A stretch of DNA of 64,000 nt, taken from positions 123,272 to 187,271 of the forward strand of contig CACDYK010000001.1 in NCBI GenBank assembly GCA_902556905.1. The letters run 5' to 3'. Below are positions 56,202-64,000 of the stretch, one piece after another. The notes under the pieces are model-generated. The model was not told the origin of the DNA, searched no databases, and worked only from the letters and a program-made list of their open reading frames with translations. The translations under genes and the position numbers were made by a program. The stretch's first letter is position 1. Each line of letters begins with the position of its first letter. This DNA is from an uncultured Pelagibacteraceae bacterium. Its GTDB lineage: Bacteria; Pseudomonadota; Alphaproteobacteria; Pelagibacterales; Pelagibacteraceae.

Positions 56202-56990
56202 ATGGAAAAAAATTCTTCAGATATCATTGTTAATTTTTCAGATGTAACTAAACAATATGGAGATCTAGTTGTTCTGGATAAATTGAATTTAGAAATTAAA
56301 AAAAATGAAATGGTTTCAATAATTGGACCATCTGGTTCAGGAAAAACTACTGTTTTAAGAGTATTGATGACGTTAGAAAAAATAAATCAAGGTGTAATAC
56401 ATCTTGATAACGAACCTTTGACACACATGGAAGTAAATGGACAGATGGTTGAAGCAAGCGAAAAATATTTAAGGGAAAGAAGATCTAAAATAGGAATGGT
56501 GTTCCAACAATTTAACCTTTTTCCTCATATGACAGCTTTGCAAAACTGTGTTGAAGCACCAATAGAAGTTTTAGGCATGAAGAAAGATGAAGCTGAACAA
56601 AGAGCACTTGATTTATTAGAACTGGTTGGCTTATCCGATAAAAAAGACGAACACCCAAGTAGACTTTCTGGTGGTCAGCAACAACGTGTTGCTATTGCAA
56701 GAGCACTAGCAATGAGACCAAAGGTTATGTTGTTAGATGAGATTACATCTGCGTTAGATCCAGAAGTTGTTGGTGAGGTTTTAAATGTAATTAGATCTTT
56801 GAACAAAGAACATAATCTAACAATGATAATGGTAACTCACCAAATGGGATTTGCTAGAGAAATATCCGATAGAGTTTGTTTTTTTAATGAAGGTAAAATT
56901 TTCGAGCAAGGTCCTCCTGAGAAATTATTTGGGGATCCTCAAAATGATCGAACTAAGCAATTTTTGCATGCAGTGCTTGATGCAAATTAA
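56202..56990 (+). CDS. ehuA: ABC transporter ATP-binding protein, ehuA-like
   Basis: Drives import by hydrolysing ATP. The 262 residues contain Walker [10 protein letters not shown], the Q-loop [11 protein letters not shown], the ABC signature LSGGQQQR, Walker [13 protein letters not shown] and the H-loop His (VTHQMGFA). The DEIT in place of the usual DEPT is a minor variation. It is the last gene of the importer, 18 bases before a convergent micro-ORF. Confidence 0.9.
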   Translation: MEKNSSDIIVNFSDVTKQYGDLVVLDKLNLEIKKNEMVSIIGPSGSGKTTVLRVLMTLEKINQGVIHLDNEPLTHMEVNGQMVEASEKYLRERRSKIGMVFQQFNLFPHMTALQNCVEAPIEVLGMKKDEAEQRALDLLELVGLSDKKDEHPSRLSGGQQQRVAIARALAMRPKVMLLDEITSALDPEVVGEVLNVIRSLNKEHNLTMIMVTHQMGFAREISDRVCFFNEGKIFEQGPPEKLFGDPQNDRTKQFLHAVLDAN

Positions 56991-57008
56991 AAAAATCAAT
57001 TTAGATTA

Positions 57009-57107
57009 TTAATTACCAAGTAATTTGTAAAAAGAAGTCAAAATACCATTTCCTGATAATTCAATAGCTAAAACAATAACAATGATCAGTATTAATTTTT
57101 TATTCAT
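57009..57107 (-). CDS. Membrane micropeptide B (32 aa), coupled to micropeptide A
   Basis: Reverse-strand ORF of 32 residues starting MNKKLILIIVIVLAIELSG. A basic start plus one hydrophobic helix (residues 5-17) suggests a single-pass membrane peptide. Its ATG overlaps the stop codon of micropeptide A by four bases (ATGA), the classical coupling arrangement. No family recognised. Conservation in relatives would be the decisive evidence. Confidence 0.5.
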   Translation of the reverse strand: MNKKLILIIVIVLAIELSGNGILTSFYKLLGN

Positions 57108-57220
57108 CTAGTAAATACATACAATAACAGAACTATCCAAATAATGGGATAATAAATATAAATATATTTCTTAGCAAAAAGAAAAGAAATTGAATTTTGT
57201 TTAGAATTTTTCTTTTTCAT
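57104..57220 (-). CDS. Membrane micropeptide A (38 aa) behind dksA
   Basis: Reverse-strand ORF of 38 residues that starts with MKKKNSKQNSISF, a basic head, followed by a hydrophobic stretch (IYIYYPIIWIVLLLYVF). Its ATG lies three bases after the dksA stop codon, and its own stop overlaps the next ORF (ATGA). The tight spacing and the positively charged, single-pass pattern suggest a real co-expressed peptide. No family recognised. Confidence 0.5.
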   Translation of the reverse strand: MKKKNSKQNSISFLFAKKYIYIYYPIIWIVLLLYVFTR

Positions 57221-57223
57221 TTT

Positions 57224-57745
57224 TTAATCATCAGCATGAACTTTTTCATTTTTTTCATGCTTTTCTTGGGCTGCAATAGTGTATTTTGCAACTGGTCTTG
57301 CAATTAATCTTTTTAATCCAATTGGTTCAGCTGTATCTAAGCAGTAACCATAGATATCTTCCCTAATTCTAGCTAGGGCTTTATCAATTTCAGAAATTAA
57401 TTTAATTTGTCTATTAATAGCTTTCATTTCTACATTTTTATCTGTGTATGAGCTTGCTTGATCCACCACATCAGCAGAAATACTATTGTCGTCCATACTT
57501 CCAAAATAAAGTGCTTCGTTATTAGCTTTAACTAATTCTTTTTTCCATTCTGTTAATCTCATTCTAAAAAATACTTTATGTTTTTCACACATATATTTTT
57601 CAGTGTCTTTTGGAACATAAGTTTTTGAAATTTTTATAGGAGCTTTTGAGGTAGCTTTAGGTTTGCTTGTAGCTTTAGGCTTTGCTTTTATAACTTTAGC
57701 TTTTGGTTTTGAAACTTTTTTTTTAACTTTAGTAGTCTTTGGCAT
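57224..57745 (-). CDS. dksA: DksA-family RNA polymerase-binding regulator with basic N-terminal extension
   Basis: A stringent-response cofactor that enters the RNA polymerase secondary channel. The C-terminal 130 residues match the family: coiled-coil region with MRLTEWKKELV and the YGYCLDTAEPIGLKRLIARP block. Only one of the four zinc-finger cysteines remains (in GYC), as in many alphaproteobacterial DksA proteins. The first 45 residues are Lys/Pro/Ala-rich repeats like histone H1 tails (KPKAT repeated). It heads a tight three-gene unit with two tiny membrane ORFs and is divergent from the glycosyltransferase at 57824. Confidence 0.85.
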   Translation of the reverse strand: MPKTTKVKKKVSKPKAKVIKAKPKATSKPKATSKAPIKISKTYVPKDTEKYMCEKHKVFFRMRLTEWKKELVKANNEALYFGSMDDNSISADVVDQASSYTDKNVEMKAINRQIKLISEIDKALARIREDIYGYCLDTAEPIGLKRLIARPVAKYTIAAQEKHEKNEKVHADD

Positions 57746-57823
57746 AGTTTAAATTTGAATTTCCGGAGTATATTCAGCAAATTAGGGGTGTCAAGCAAGC
57801 CTAATTGTTATAAATATTTATTA

Positions 57824-59146
57824 ATGACTAATAATAAGAGAAATATAAATAATATTTATTATATTTTTATTATATCTCATCTTATATTCTGGACTTTAGT
57901 TCCATACTTAACAAATCATAATTTACCATTAGATACCATTGAGGCTTTAGCCTGGGGAAGTAATTTAGACTGGGGATTTAATAAACATCCTCCAATGAGT
58001 GCTTTCTTTCCAGAAGTTTTCTTTCAAATTTTTGGATCTCAAGACTGGGCATACTATTTGCTTAGTCAAATTTTTGTGCTTATTTCTTTTTATTATGTAT
58101 TTAAATTCTCTAAAGAAATTTTTAATAACGACTTATTAGGTTTAATATCTTTATTATTAATTGAAGGAATTTATTTTTATAATTTCACTACCCCTGAATT
58201 TAATGTAAATGTATGTCAGTTGCCTTTTTGGTCTTTAACAGTATATTTTTCTTGGAAAATTTATAAAAATAAAGAGATAAAATTTACTGATTGTTTTTTA
58301 GTTGGATTGTTCGCAGCTTTTGGCTTTTTATCAAAATATTTGTTTATCTATCTCTTAGCTTCAATTGATCTTCTGTTTATTTATTTAATTATTATCAAAA
58401 AAGATAAAAAATTTGATTTCAAGTACTTAATAACTCTAGAGGTATTTTTAATTGTATTGGTACCTCATCTAATTTGGTTAAATAACAATGAATTTATTAC
58501 TATAACTTATGGACTTGCTAGAACTGGATTAGAACAATCTAGTTTAATTGACCATATTAAATTTCCACTTATCTTTCTAATGAAACAAATTGGATTACTT
58601 ATTCCATTCTTAATTTTGGTTTGGTTGCTGGTAAAAAAAGTAAAATTTAAGATTAACCTTAAAGATAAGAAGCTTCTTTTCTTATTAGCTATTAATATTC
58701 TTCCAATAACATTGATGTTTTTAACTTCTGTAGTCACAGGATCTAAGATTAGAACAATGTGGATGACACCGTTTTATTTGTTTTTTGGAACTTTATTTGT
58801 CTATTTATTTCAAGCACAAATAAATATTAAAAAGTTAAAACCATTTATGGTTGGGTTTATCTTTTTATTTTTTCTATCACCTATACTTTATTCGTATGTC
58901 TCAATGTCAAAAGATAATAAAAGAACGGATTATCCAGGTAAAGAAATTGCTATAAAAACTCAATATGCGTGGGATCAACAATTTAATTCTAAAATAAATG
59001 TAGTTTATGGAAATGAGTGGAATGCAGGCAATTTATCATATCATCTCAAATCAAGACCAATATGGGAGGGTTTTGTTGAAAGAGAAAAACTTGATAAATT
59101 GAAAGATTATATGTGTCTTGATAATGTCTGTGTTGGTTCAAAATAG
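57824..59146 (+). CDS. GT39-type membrane glycosyltransferase (ArnT/PMT-like)
   Basis: A polytopic membrane glycosyltransferase of 440 residues from the ATG at 57824. A TTG 23 codons upstream is open but lies in the divergent promoter region. The N-terminal periplasmic loop has DTIEALAWGSNLDWGFNKHPPM, matching the ArnT/GT39 pattern (acidic pair, then WG.NKHPP). Around ten hydrophobic segments follow. It probably transfers a sugar from a polyprenyl-phosphate carrier, maybe onto lipid A or a glycan. The next gene may make that carrier. Confidence 0.72.
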   Translation: MTNNKRNINNIYYIFIISHLIFWTLVPYLTNHNLPLDTIEALAWGSNLDWGFNKHPPMSAFFPEVFFQIFGSQDWAYYLLSQIFVLISFYYVFKFSKEIFNNDLLGLISLLLIEGIYFYNFTTPEFNVNVCQLPFWSLTVYFSWKIYKNKEIKFTDCFLVGLFAAFGFLSKYLFIYLLASIDLLFIYLIIIKKDKKFDFKYLITLEVFLIVLVPHLIWLNNNEFITITYGLARTGLEQSSLIDHIKFPLIFLMKQIGLLIPFLILVWLLVKKVKFKINLKDKKLLFLLAINILPITLMFLTSVVTGSKIRTMWMTPFYLFFGTLFVYLFQAQINIKKLKPFMVGFIFLFFLSPILYSYVSMSKDNKRTDYPGKEIAIKTQYAWDQQFNSKINVVYGNEWNAGNLSYHLKSRPIWEGFVEREKLDKLKDYMCLDNVCVGSK

Positions 59147-59148
59147 TT

Positions 59149-60021
59149 ATGAAAAAATACATAATTTTAATTCCAATTTATAATGACAGAGAGAGTTTAA
59201 CTAAATTAATTGAAAATATTAATTCTGAAATAAATGATCTCAATTCAGAGATATCGATTATCGTTATTAACGATGCATCTTCTCATCAGATAATTGATCA
59301 ATATCAAAATACTGAAAATATTAATTCTATTGAAATTATAAATATGAGAGAGAATAAAGGACATGCAAGATGTATAGCGTCTGGATTAAAATATATTTTT
59401 GAAAAAAAAGAATTTGATTACGTAATACCCATGGATGGAGATGGAGAAGATAGACCAGAGGAAATTAAAGAATTTATTAAGTTTGCAGAACAATCGAAAG
59501 ATCAATCTATAATTGGAGAAAGAACAAAGAGATCAGAAAGTTTATTCTTTAAATTTTGCTATCAATTTCATAAGTTTTTAACTTTATCATTTACTGGTCA
59601 GTCTATTAAATTTGGAAATTTTACATGTTTATCAAAGTCAACTGTAGAAAAAATGCTTAATGAAAAAGCAACTTGGAACAGCTTTTCTGGGTCATTAAAA
59701 AAAACTGAAAAAAATTTATTATCTATTCCCTCTATAAGAGGAACAAGATATTTTGGACCCTCAAAAATGAGTTTTTTTAATTTATTAAAACATTCTCTTT
59801 CAATAATTAGTGTTTTTAGAAAAACTGTTTTAATTCGTTCAGCGTTATTTATAATTTTTTATATTCTTCTAATTAAAAACAATGCCTCTATCATCACCTC
59901 AATACCTCTAGTTTTATTACTGATCATGATTTATTCAATCTCTAGTTTAGCTTTAAGAGAAAATATAGACGAGTTGGATAAGTCTTTAGAAAACATTATT
60001 GAAATCGAAAAAGTTAAATGA
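59149..60021 (+). CDS. GT2 glycosyltransferase, dolichol-phosphate-mannose-synthase-like
   Basis: A 290-residue family 2 glycosyltransferase. The N-terminal domain reads KYIILIPIYNDRESL, with the DXD-type motif in VIPMDGDGEDRPEE near residue 100. The C-terminus has two hydrophobic helices (about 230-265), as in polyprenyl-phosphate sugar transferases. It starts two bases after the GT39 gene, so the pair probably works together: one makes a lipid-linked sugar and the other uses it. Confidence 0.75.
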   Translation: MKKYIILIPIYNDRESLTKLIENINSEINDLNSEISIIVINDASSHQIIDQYQNTENINSIEIINMRENKGHARCIASGLKYIFEKKEFDYVIPMDGDGEDRPEEIKEFIKFAEQSKDQSIIGERTKRSESLFFKFCYQFHKFLTLSFTGQSIKFGNFTCLSKSTVEKMLNEKATWNSFSGSLKKTEKNLLSIPSIRGTRYFGPSKMSFFNLLKHSLSIISVFRKTVLIRSALFIIFYILLIKNNASIITSIPLVLLLIMIYSISSLALRENIDELDKSLENIIEIEKVK

Positions 60022-60082
60022 AAAAAATCCTATTTTAAAGTCTTTTAAAACTAGTGATAAATTGAATTTATTTAACCAAAAC

Positions 60083-60091
60083 TTATCCACA
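60083..60091 (+). promoter_or_regulatory. Single perfect DnaA-box match
   Basis: TTATCCACA, the consensus DnaA box, lies in the 120-base gap before guaC. I see no second box, AT-rich unwinding repeat or dnaA/dnaN gene nearby, so it is more likely a DnaA-responsive promoter site or chance than an origin. Confidence 0.4.
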
Positions 60092-60142
60092 GGTGATTTA
60101 TTAATTTGTAATTTAGTTTTATAATAATAGTTTAATAGTTAA

Positions 60143-61177
60143 ATGAGAATTGAAGAGGAAGTAAAGCTTGATTATTCGGACGTGCTTTTTAGACCCAAAA
60201 GAAGCACCTTATCTAGTCGTAAAGATGTAGACTTGAATAGAACTTATAAATTTAGATATAGTAATAACGAATGGACAGGAGTTCCAATCATGGCTGCAAA
60301 CATGGATGGTGTTGGTGAACTTGGTGTTGCAGAAAAACTGTCTGAATTTAATATGATTACTTGTTTAACTAAACAACATGATATTAAACAATTAAAACAA
60401 TACAAAAAAATTAAGTCAATTTACAAAAATATTGCTTTAAGTATTGGTATTAAAAAAGAAGATTTCGATAGACTAGATCAATTGTTGAAAGAATTTAATT
60501 TTATTAAATTTATCTGTATAGATGTTGCAAATGGATATTCCGAACGTTTCAGTAAGTTTATAAAATCTGTCAGAGATAAATACCCAACAAAAACTATTAT
60601 AGCTGGCAATGTAGTTACAGCAGATATGACCCAAGAACTGATATTGAGTGGAGCTGATATAGTAAAAGTTGGTATCGGACCAGGAAGTGTTTGCACAACA
60701 AGAATTCAAACTGGAGTTGGTTATCCGCAGTTAAGTGCTGTTATGGAATGTGCTGATGCTGCACATGGTTTAGGAGCTCACATTATTGCTGATGGTGGAT
60801 GCACATGTCCTGGAGATGTTGCAAAAGGTTTTGGTGGTGGAGCTGATTTTGTGATGCTTGGTGGAATGCTAGCAGGCCATGATGAAGGAAATGGTAAAAT
60901 TGTTAAAAGAAATGGAAATAAATATATAGAGTTTTATGGATCAAGTTCGCTTACAGCTAACAAAAAACACTATGGTGGCTTATCAAATTATAGAAGTAGT
61001 GAGGGAAGAGTTGTCAGTGTAAAATATAGAGGAAAAATAAATGATACCATATCAGATATGCTTGGAGGTATCAGAAGTAGTTGTACTTATGTTGGAGCAC
61101 CTTCTTTAAAACAACTAAGTAAATGCACCACTTTTGTTAGAGTGTCTAATCAATTTAATGATACTTTTATAAAGTAG
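60143..61177 (+). CDS. guaC: GMP reductase (IMPDH/GMPR family)
   Basis: Converts GMP to IMP with NADPH for purine recycling. The 344 residues start EEVKLDYSDVLFRPKRS, and the catalytic Cys184 lies in GPGSVCTTR. The CBS subdomain of IMP dehydrogenase is absent and the size fits GuaC. GADIVKVGIG and VMLGGMLAGHDEG are typical. It lies 13 bases before a phosphoribosyltransferase. Confidence 0.92.
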   Translation: MRIEEEVKLDYSDVLFRPKRSTLSSRKDVDLNRTYKFRYSNNEWTGVPIMAANMDGVGELGVAEKLSEFNMITCLTKQHDIKQLKQYKKIKSIYKNIALSIGIKKEDFDRLDQLLKEFNFIKFICIDVANGYSERFSKFIKSVRDKYPTKTIIAGNVVTADMTQELILSGADIVKVGIGPGSVCTTRIQTGVGYPQLSAVMECADAAHGLGAHIIADGGCTCPGDVAKGFGGGADFVMLGGMLAGHDEGNGKIVKRNGNKYIEFYGSSSLTANKKHYGGLSNYRSSEGRVVSVKYRGKINDTISDMLGGIRSSCTYVGAPSLKQLSKCTTFVRVSNQFNDTFIK

Positions 61178-61190
61178 TAAATATTTAATT

Positions 61191-61703
61191 ATGTCAGATA
61201 TTTATATTACTTGGGAAGATTATAATAAAAAAATAGAGGAACTTGCTATTAAAGTTTACCAGGATGGATGTAAATTTAATCAAGTTATATGTATTGCAAA
61301 AGGAGGACTTCGAGTAGGAGATATTTTTAGTCGATTATTTGATGTGCCTCTAGCAATTATGTCAGTTGAGTCTTATAAAAAGGGTACTGGGAATATCTTA
61401 GATCAACAAGGCCAATTTACTTTTTCACGTGATTTAGCAAAGACAACTCCAAACTTGGGGTCTCATGTTTTGCTTGTAGATGATCTTGCTGATTCAGGTA
61501 AAACTCTAATTAAAAGTATAAAATGGTTAGAGTTATTTTATGGTTTTTATTTAGATGAAAAAATTAAGACAGCTGTTTTATGGCATAAAGAGCAGTCAAA
61601 ATTTAAGCCAGATTATTTTGTTGAGTCTTTAAAGGGTTCTCCTTGGATTCACATGCCATTTGAAAAATACGAGACTACTAATATTAAAGATTTTAAAATA
61701 TAA
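61191..61703 (+). CDS. Purine-type phosphoribosyltransferase
   Basis: A 170-residue type I phosphoribosyltransferase with the PRPP-binding motif LLVDDLADSGKTL near residue 95 and the start region VICIAKGGLRVGD. The likely substrates are xanthine, hypoxanthine or guanine, making it a partner of the guaC just upstream in purine salvage. Exact base specificity cannot be read. Confidence 0.82.
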   Translation: MSDIYITWEDYNKKIEELAIKVYQDGCKFNQVICIAKGGLRVGDIFSRLFDVPLAIMSVESYKKGTGNILDQQGQFTFSRDLAKTTPNLGSHVLLVDDLADSGKTLIKSIKWLELFYGFYLDEKIKTAVLWHKEQSKFKPDYFVESLKGSPWIHMPFEKYETTNIKDFKI

Positions 61704-61737
61704 GTAATTTAAATACCCATTTTAGGTTATTTTATAT

Positions 61738-61778
61738 TTGATTAATTAATTTAAAAGAAATAAAATTTAATTAATCAA
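61738..61778. promoter_or_regulatory. 12-bp inverted repeat before the DUF1800 gene
   Basis: TTGATTAATTAA (61738-61749) pairs with TTAATTAATCAA (61767-61778) around a 17-base spacer. It lies about 45 bases before the DUF1800 start and could act as an operator or a hairpin after the phosphoribosyltransferase. Such AT-rich repeats can be chance. Confidence 0.35.
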
Positions 61779-61824
61779 GTCTGGTTGTGCTGACTTGTAA
61801 ATCAAGGGACAACAAAAAAATATT

Positions 61825-63267
61825 ATGAAGAATTTTTTTAGAAAAGTTGCTTTTGGTTTAAAACCAGATGAAAAAATTCCATCAGATCCATTAGTTTGGG
61901 CAACTTCACAAATTTCAGAAAAAATCCCAGATTTTTCTTATAAAGGAAAAATTTATTCTGAAAAAGAAATGAGAAAACTTTATAGGGAATGGGTTTATAA
62001 CGACAGAAAAAAACTTAGAAAAAAATTTAAGAAAGATAAAAAAGGATATAAAGCTGCTAAAAATTTACTACGAGATGCTACTGGTCAAAAATTTTGGAGA
62101 AATCTAGAGATAGCCATAAGACATAAAGAAGCAACGTCAAGCGATCACCCAGTGTTGGCAAAGCTTTGGTATTTTTGGACAAATCATTTTACTATAAGTG
62201 ATAAAGACATGCTGTCATACTATTCAACAGGTGCCTACCAAAGAGAGTCAATTAGAGAAAATTTAAATAAAACTTTTGAAGAGTTAACTTATGAAGCAAC
62301 AGTTGCTTGGGCTATGATACTTCATTTGGATAATAGTGAAAATGTAGGACCTAAATCTGAAGATGCTAGAGCTGATTGGAGAAAAAGAAAAAAAAGACCA
62401 GCAACAATTAATGAAAATCATGCAAGAGAATTACTTGAGTTGCACACTGTTTCACCTAATTCAGGGTATACTCAAGAAAACATTCAAGAATTAGCGTTGA
62501 TTATGACAGGTTGGGCATATGATGACTCAAAGCATAAAACAGCTCTTGAAACCGCTGATGTAAAATTTCAAAGAAAATATCATGAACCTGGAAAAAAAAT
62601 ATTTTGGGGCATAGAATTTCCAAAGGGAAAAAAGGGGTTGCCAGCAGCAATAAAGTTTTTAGCTAATCATCCATCAACCAGTGAATTTATAGCTTATAAA
62701 CTCTGTAGATATTTAATTACCGATTATCCAACTAAAGAAATGACTGACCCAATAGTGAAAGCGTGGAAGAAAAGTAATGGATATTTACCAGAAATTCACA
62801 AAGCAGCAATCGAAGTTGCATTTAATTTTAATAACAAATACGCAAAATTTCAAAATCCTGAAAATTGGTGGTTGCAAATGGGAACGATGACTGATGCAAA
62901 ATGGCCAGCAGCAGATGAAAAGTTTGATAATTATAAATTAGGTTCAGGACCTGATCCATATCAAGCAAAACCTCATTGGTTTATGAAGGATATGGGTCAT
63001 CATCCTTATCTTTCACAACAACCAAATGGTTACTCTGATTTGGCAGAGGATTGGATGTCTCCAGAATTAATTATCAGAAGACTTTTGTATGCAAGACAAG
63101 GATATATTAATTTAAAACCGGATAACAAAAATAATGAATTTTATGAAAAGGTGGTGAATAATAATTTTGATGATCCTGATAAAATAATGAAACTACTAAA
63201 TCAAAATGACAAACCAATTGATAAGCATATATTATTATTTAATTTACCTGAGGTTTTAAGAGCATGA
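61825..63267 (+). CDS. DUF1800 family protein
   Basis: A 480-residue protein of the DUF1800 family. Recognisable blocks are LWYFWTNHFTIS near residue 112 and ENHARELLELHT near residue 200, followed by GYTQENIQELALIMTGW. Members nearly always pair with DUF1501 proteins; function is unknown, with suggestions of an exported, perhaps metal-binding role. No strong signal peptide is visible. Its stop overlaps the next ORF by four bases (ATGA). Confidence 0.9.
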   Translation: MKNFFRKVAFGLKPDEKIPSDPLVWATSQISEKIPDFSYKGKIYSEKEMRKLYREWVYNDRKKLRKKFKKDKKGYKAAKNLLRDATGQKFWRNLEIAIRHKEATSSDHPVLAKLWYFWTNHFTISDKDMLSYYSTGAYQRESIRENLNKTFEELTYEATVAWAMILHLDNSENVGPKSEDARADWRKRKKRPATINENHARELLELHTVSPNSGYTQENIQELALIMTGWAYDDSKHKTALETADVKFQRKYHEPGKKIFWGIEFPKGKKGLPAAIKFLANHPSTSEFIAYKLCRYLITDYPTKEMTDPIVKAWKKSNGYLPEIHKAAIEVAFNFNNKYAKFQNPENWWLQMGTMTDAKWPAADEKFDNYKLGSGPDPYQAKPHWFMKDMGHHPYLSQQPNGYSDLAEDWMSPELIIRRLLYARQGYINLKPDNKNNEFYEKVVNNNFDDPDKIMKLLNQNDKPIDKHILLFNLPEVLRA

Positions 63268-64000
63268 AAATAACTAGAAGAAATTTTTTAAAAGGTTCTT
63301 TAGCAACTTTATTTTTAGCTGGATCAGGAATTCCTGTATATTCAGCCACAAAAGCTAAAAAAAATCTAGTAGTGGTAATGCTTAGAGGGGGTATGGATGC
63401 TTTATGCGCTGTTCCCGTAATTGGTGATAAAGATCTTACAAAAAGAAGAAAAGAATTAATTTTAGATGAGACTATAAAATTAAATTCTGATTTTTCTCTA
63501 CATCCAGTTTTAAAAGGTTTCCACGAACTATGGGAAGAAAAAAAAGGTACAGTAGTTCATGCTACAAACATTCCTTATACAGAACGATCTCATTTTGATG
63601 GTCAAAATTTAATGGAGTCTGGGGGTAAAATTCCTTACAAAGAAAAAACAGGATGGCTTGGAAGAGGAATGAATGTAGCTGGCTTAAAGCAAAAAGGCTT
63701 AGCCTTAGCATTACCAATGCCGTTACTTCTAAGAGGGGTGCCACAAAATAATAATTATTTTCCAACAAAAGGAAAATTACCTACAGATAAAGTTTTATCT
63801 TTATTAAAAGATGTTTATTCAGAAAGATCTGAAGATGAACTTATAGGTATGCTAGAAATAATAAAATCTAGGCCTAAAGAAAGATCTTATGCAGCAGATG
63901 ACCTATATTCATTAGCTAACGAGGCAGGTACGTTAATGAAAGAGCCTGATGGACCAAGAGTTGCAGTTTTTGAAGTAGGCGGGTTTGATACACACGCTGC
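63264..64000 (+). CDS. DUF1501 family protein with a Tat signal, cut by window end
   Basis: The ATG at 63264 overlaps the DUF1800 stop. The N-terminus reads MKITRRNFLKGSLATLFLAG, a twin-arginine signal with a hydrophobic stretch and cleavage near YSA, then VVVMLRGGMDAL and TERSHFDGQNLMESG, which are DUF1501 marks. The sequence is open to the window edge, 245 codons seen. The Tat signal implies a folded or cofactor-containing periplasmic protein. The DUF1800-DUF1501 pair is probably co-transported or co-functional. Confidence 0.88.
   Translation, partial: MKITRRNFLKGSLATLFLAGSGIPVYSATKAKKNLVVVMLRGGMDALCAVPVIGDKDLTKRRKELILDETIKLNSDFSLHPVLKGFHELWEEKKGTVVHATNIPYTERSHFDGQNLMESGGKIPYKEKTGWLGRGMNVAGLKQKGLALALPMPLLLRGVPQNNNYFPTKGKLPTDKVLSLLKDVYSERSEDELIGMLEIIKSRPKERSYAADDLYSLANEAGTLMKEPDGPRVAVFEVGGFDTHA

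Noticed and set aside
57755..57823. TTG start for the GT39-type gene
   Set aside because: It sits in the short divergent promoter region behind dksA; the ATG at 57824 begins a more plausible membrane protein.
60083..60091. Replication origin
   Set aside because: A single DnaA box with no repeats, no dnaA or dnaN and no strand switch of genes.
1..64000. Mobile elements, prophage or defence islands
   Set aside because: No transposase, integrase, phage structural gene, terminal repeats or recognised defence gene was seen. The MazG-like protein alone is not enough to call a defence island.

Overview
The window is a compact, strongly AT-rich, gene-dense stretch of an alphaproteobacterial chromosome. 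The proteorhodopsin gene, the Lys/Asn/Ile-rich proteins, the near absence of intergenic DNA and the gene families present all point to SAR11 (Candidatus Pelagibacter, Pelagibacterales). I see no insertion sequence, prophage, CRISPR array or integrase. This is core genome with a small catabolic and transport section towards the right end.

Layout. 1-4129 (minus): carB (truncated by the window edge) and carA. 4256-8606: yqeY, dnaG, rpoD, then tRNA-Val(GAC) and tRNA-Ile2(CAT). 8616-10020 (minus): mlaA-mlaC. 10124-11256: an ampD-like amidase and RNase P RNA. 11440-30301: one long plus-strand division and cell-wall (dcw) cluster: mraZ, ftsZ, rsmH, ftsL, ftsI, a murE-murF fusion, mraY, murD, ftsW, murG, murC, murB, ddl, ftsQ, a shrunken ftsA, lpxC and bamD. 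30303-36043: ligA, then pepP and uvrD on the minus strand. 36076-45998: AsmA-like protein, fumC, a MazG-like protein, nadA-nadC, tRNA-Leu, a 54-aa membrane protein, ygfZ, pyrC, an SMR transporter and prpE. 46210-50105: proteorhodopsin, then a membrane desaturase, [2Fe-2S] ferredoxin, ferredoxin-NADP reductase and glutathione S-transferase. 50102-56990: a minus-strand operon of a PhyH dioxygenase and two Gfo/Idh/MocA oxidoreductases, a MOSC protein, and a four-gene polar amino-acid/ectoine-type ABC importer. 57009-64000: dksA with two tiny coupled membrane ORFs, two glycosyltransferases, guaC, a phosphoribosyltransferase, and a DUF1800/DUF1501 pair cut by the window end.

How the parts work together. 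The dcw cluster makes peptidoglycan precursors (MurB to MurG, MraY, Ddl), assembles the divisome (FtsZ, FtsL, FtsI, FtsQ, FtsW) and leads into outer-membrane biogenesis (LpxC, BamD). It appears to start from one sigma-70-type promoter overlapped by three MraZ boxes. ftsZ sits directly behind mraZ rather than at the end of the cluster. At the usual ftsA position is a 231-residue protein that seems to keep only the N-terminal FtsA subdomains plus the C-terminal membrane-binding helix.

The most interesting items are the reduced FtsA with the relocated ftsZ, a tRNA-Val whose T-loop and D-loop lack the standard elbow bases, two unannotated membrane micropeptides coupled to dksA, and a desaturase/ferredoxin/reductase set next to a blue-type proteorhodopsin. 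All functional calls come from reading motifs and gene order. No database search was possible.
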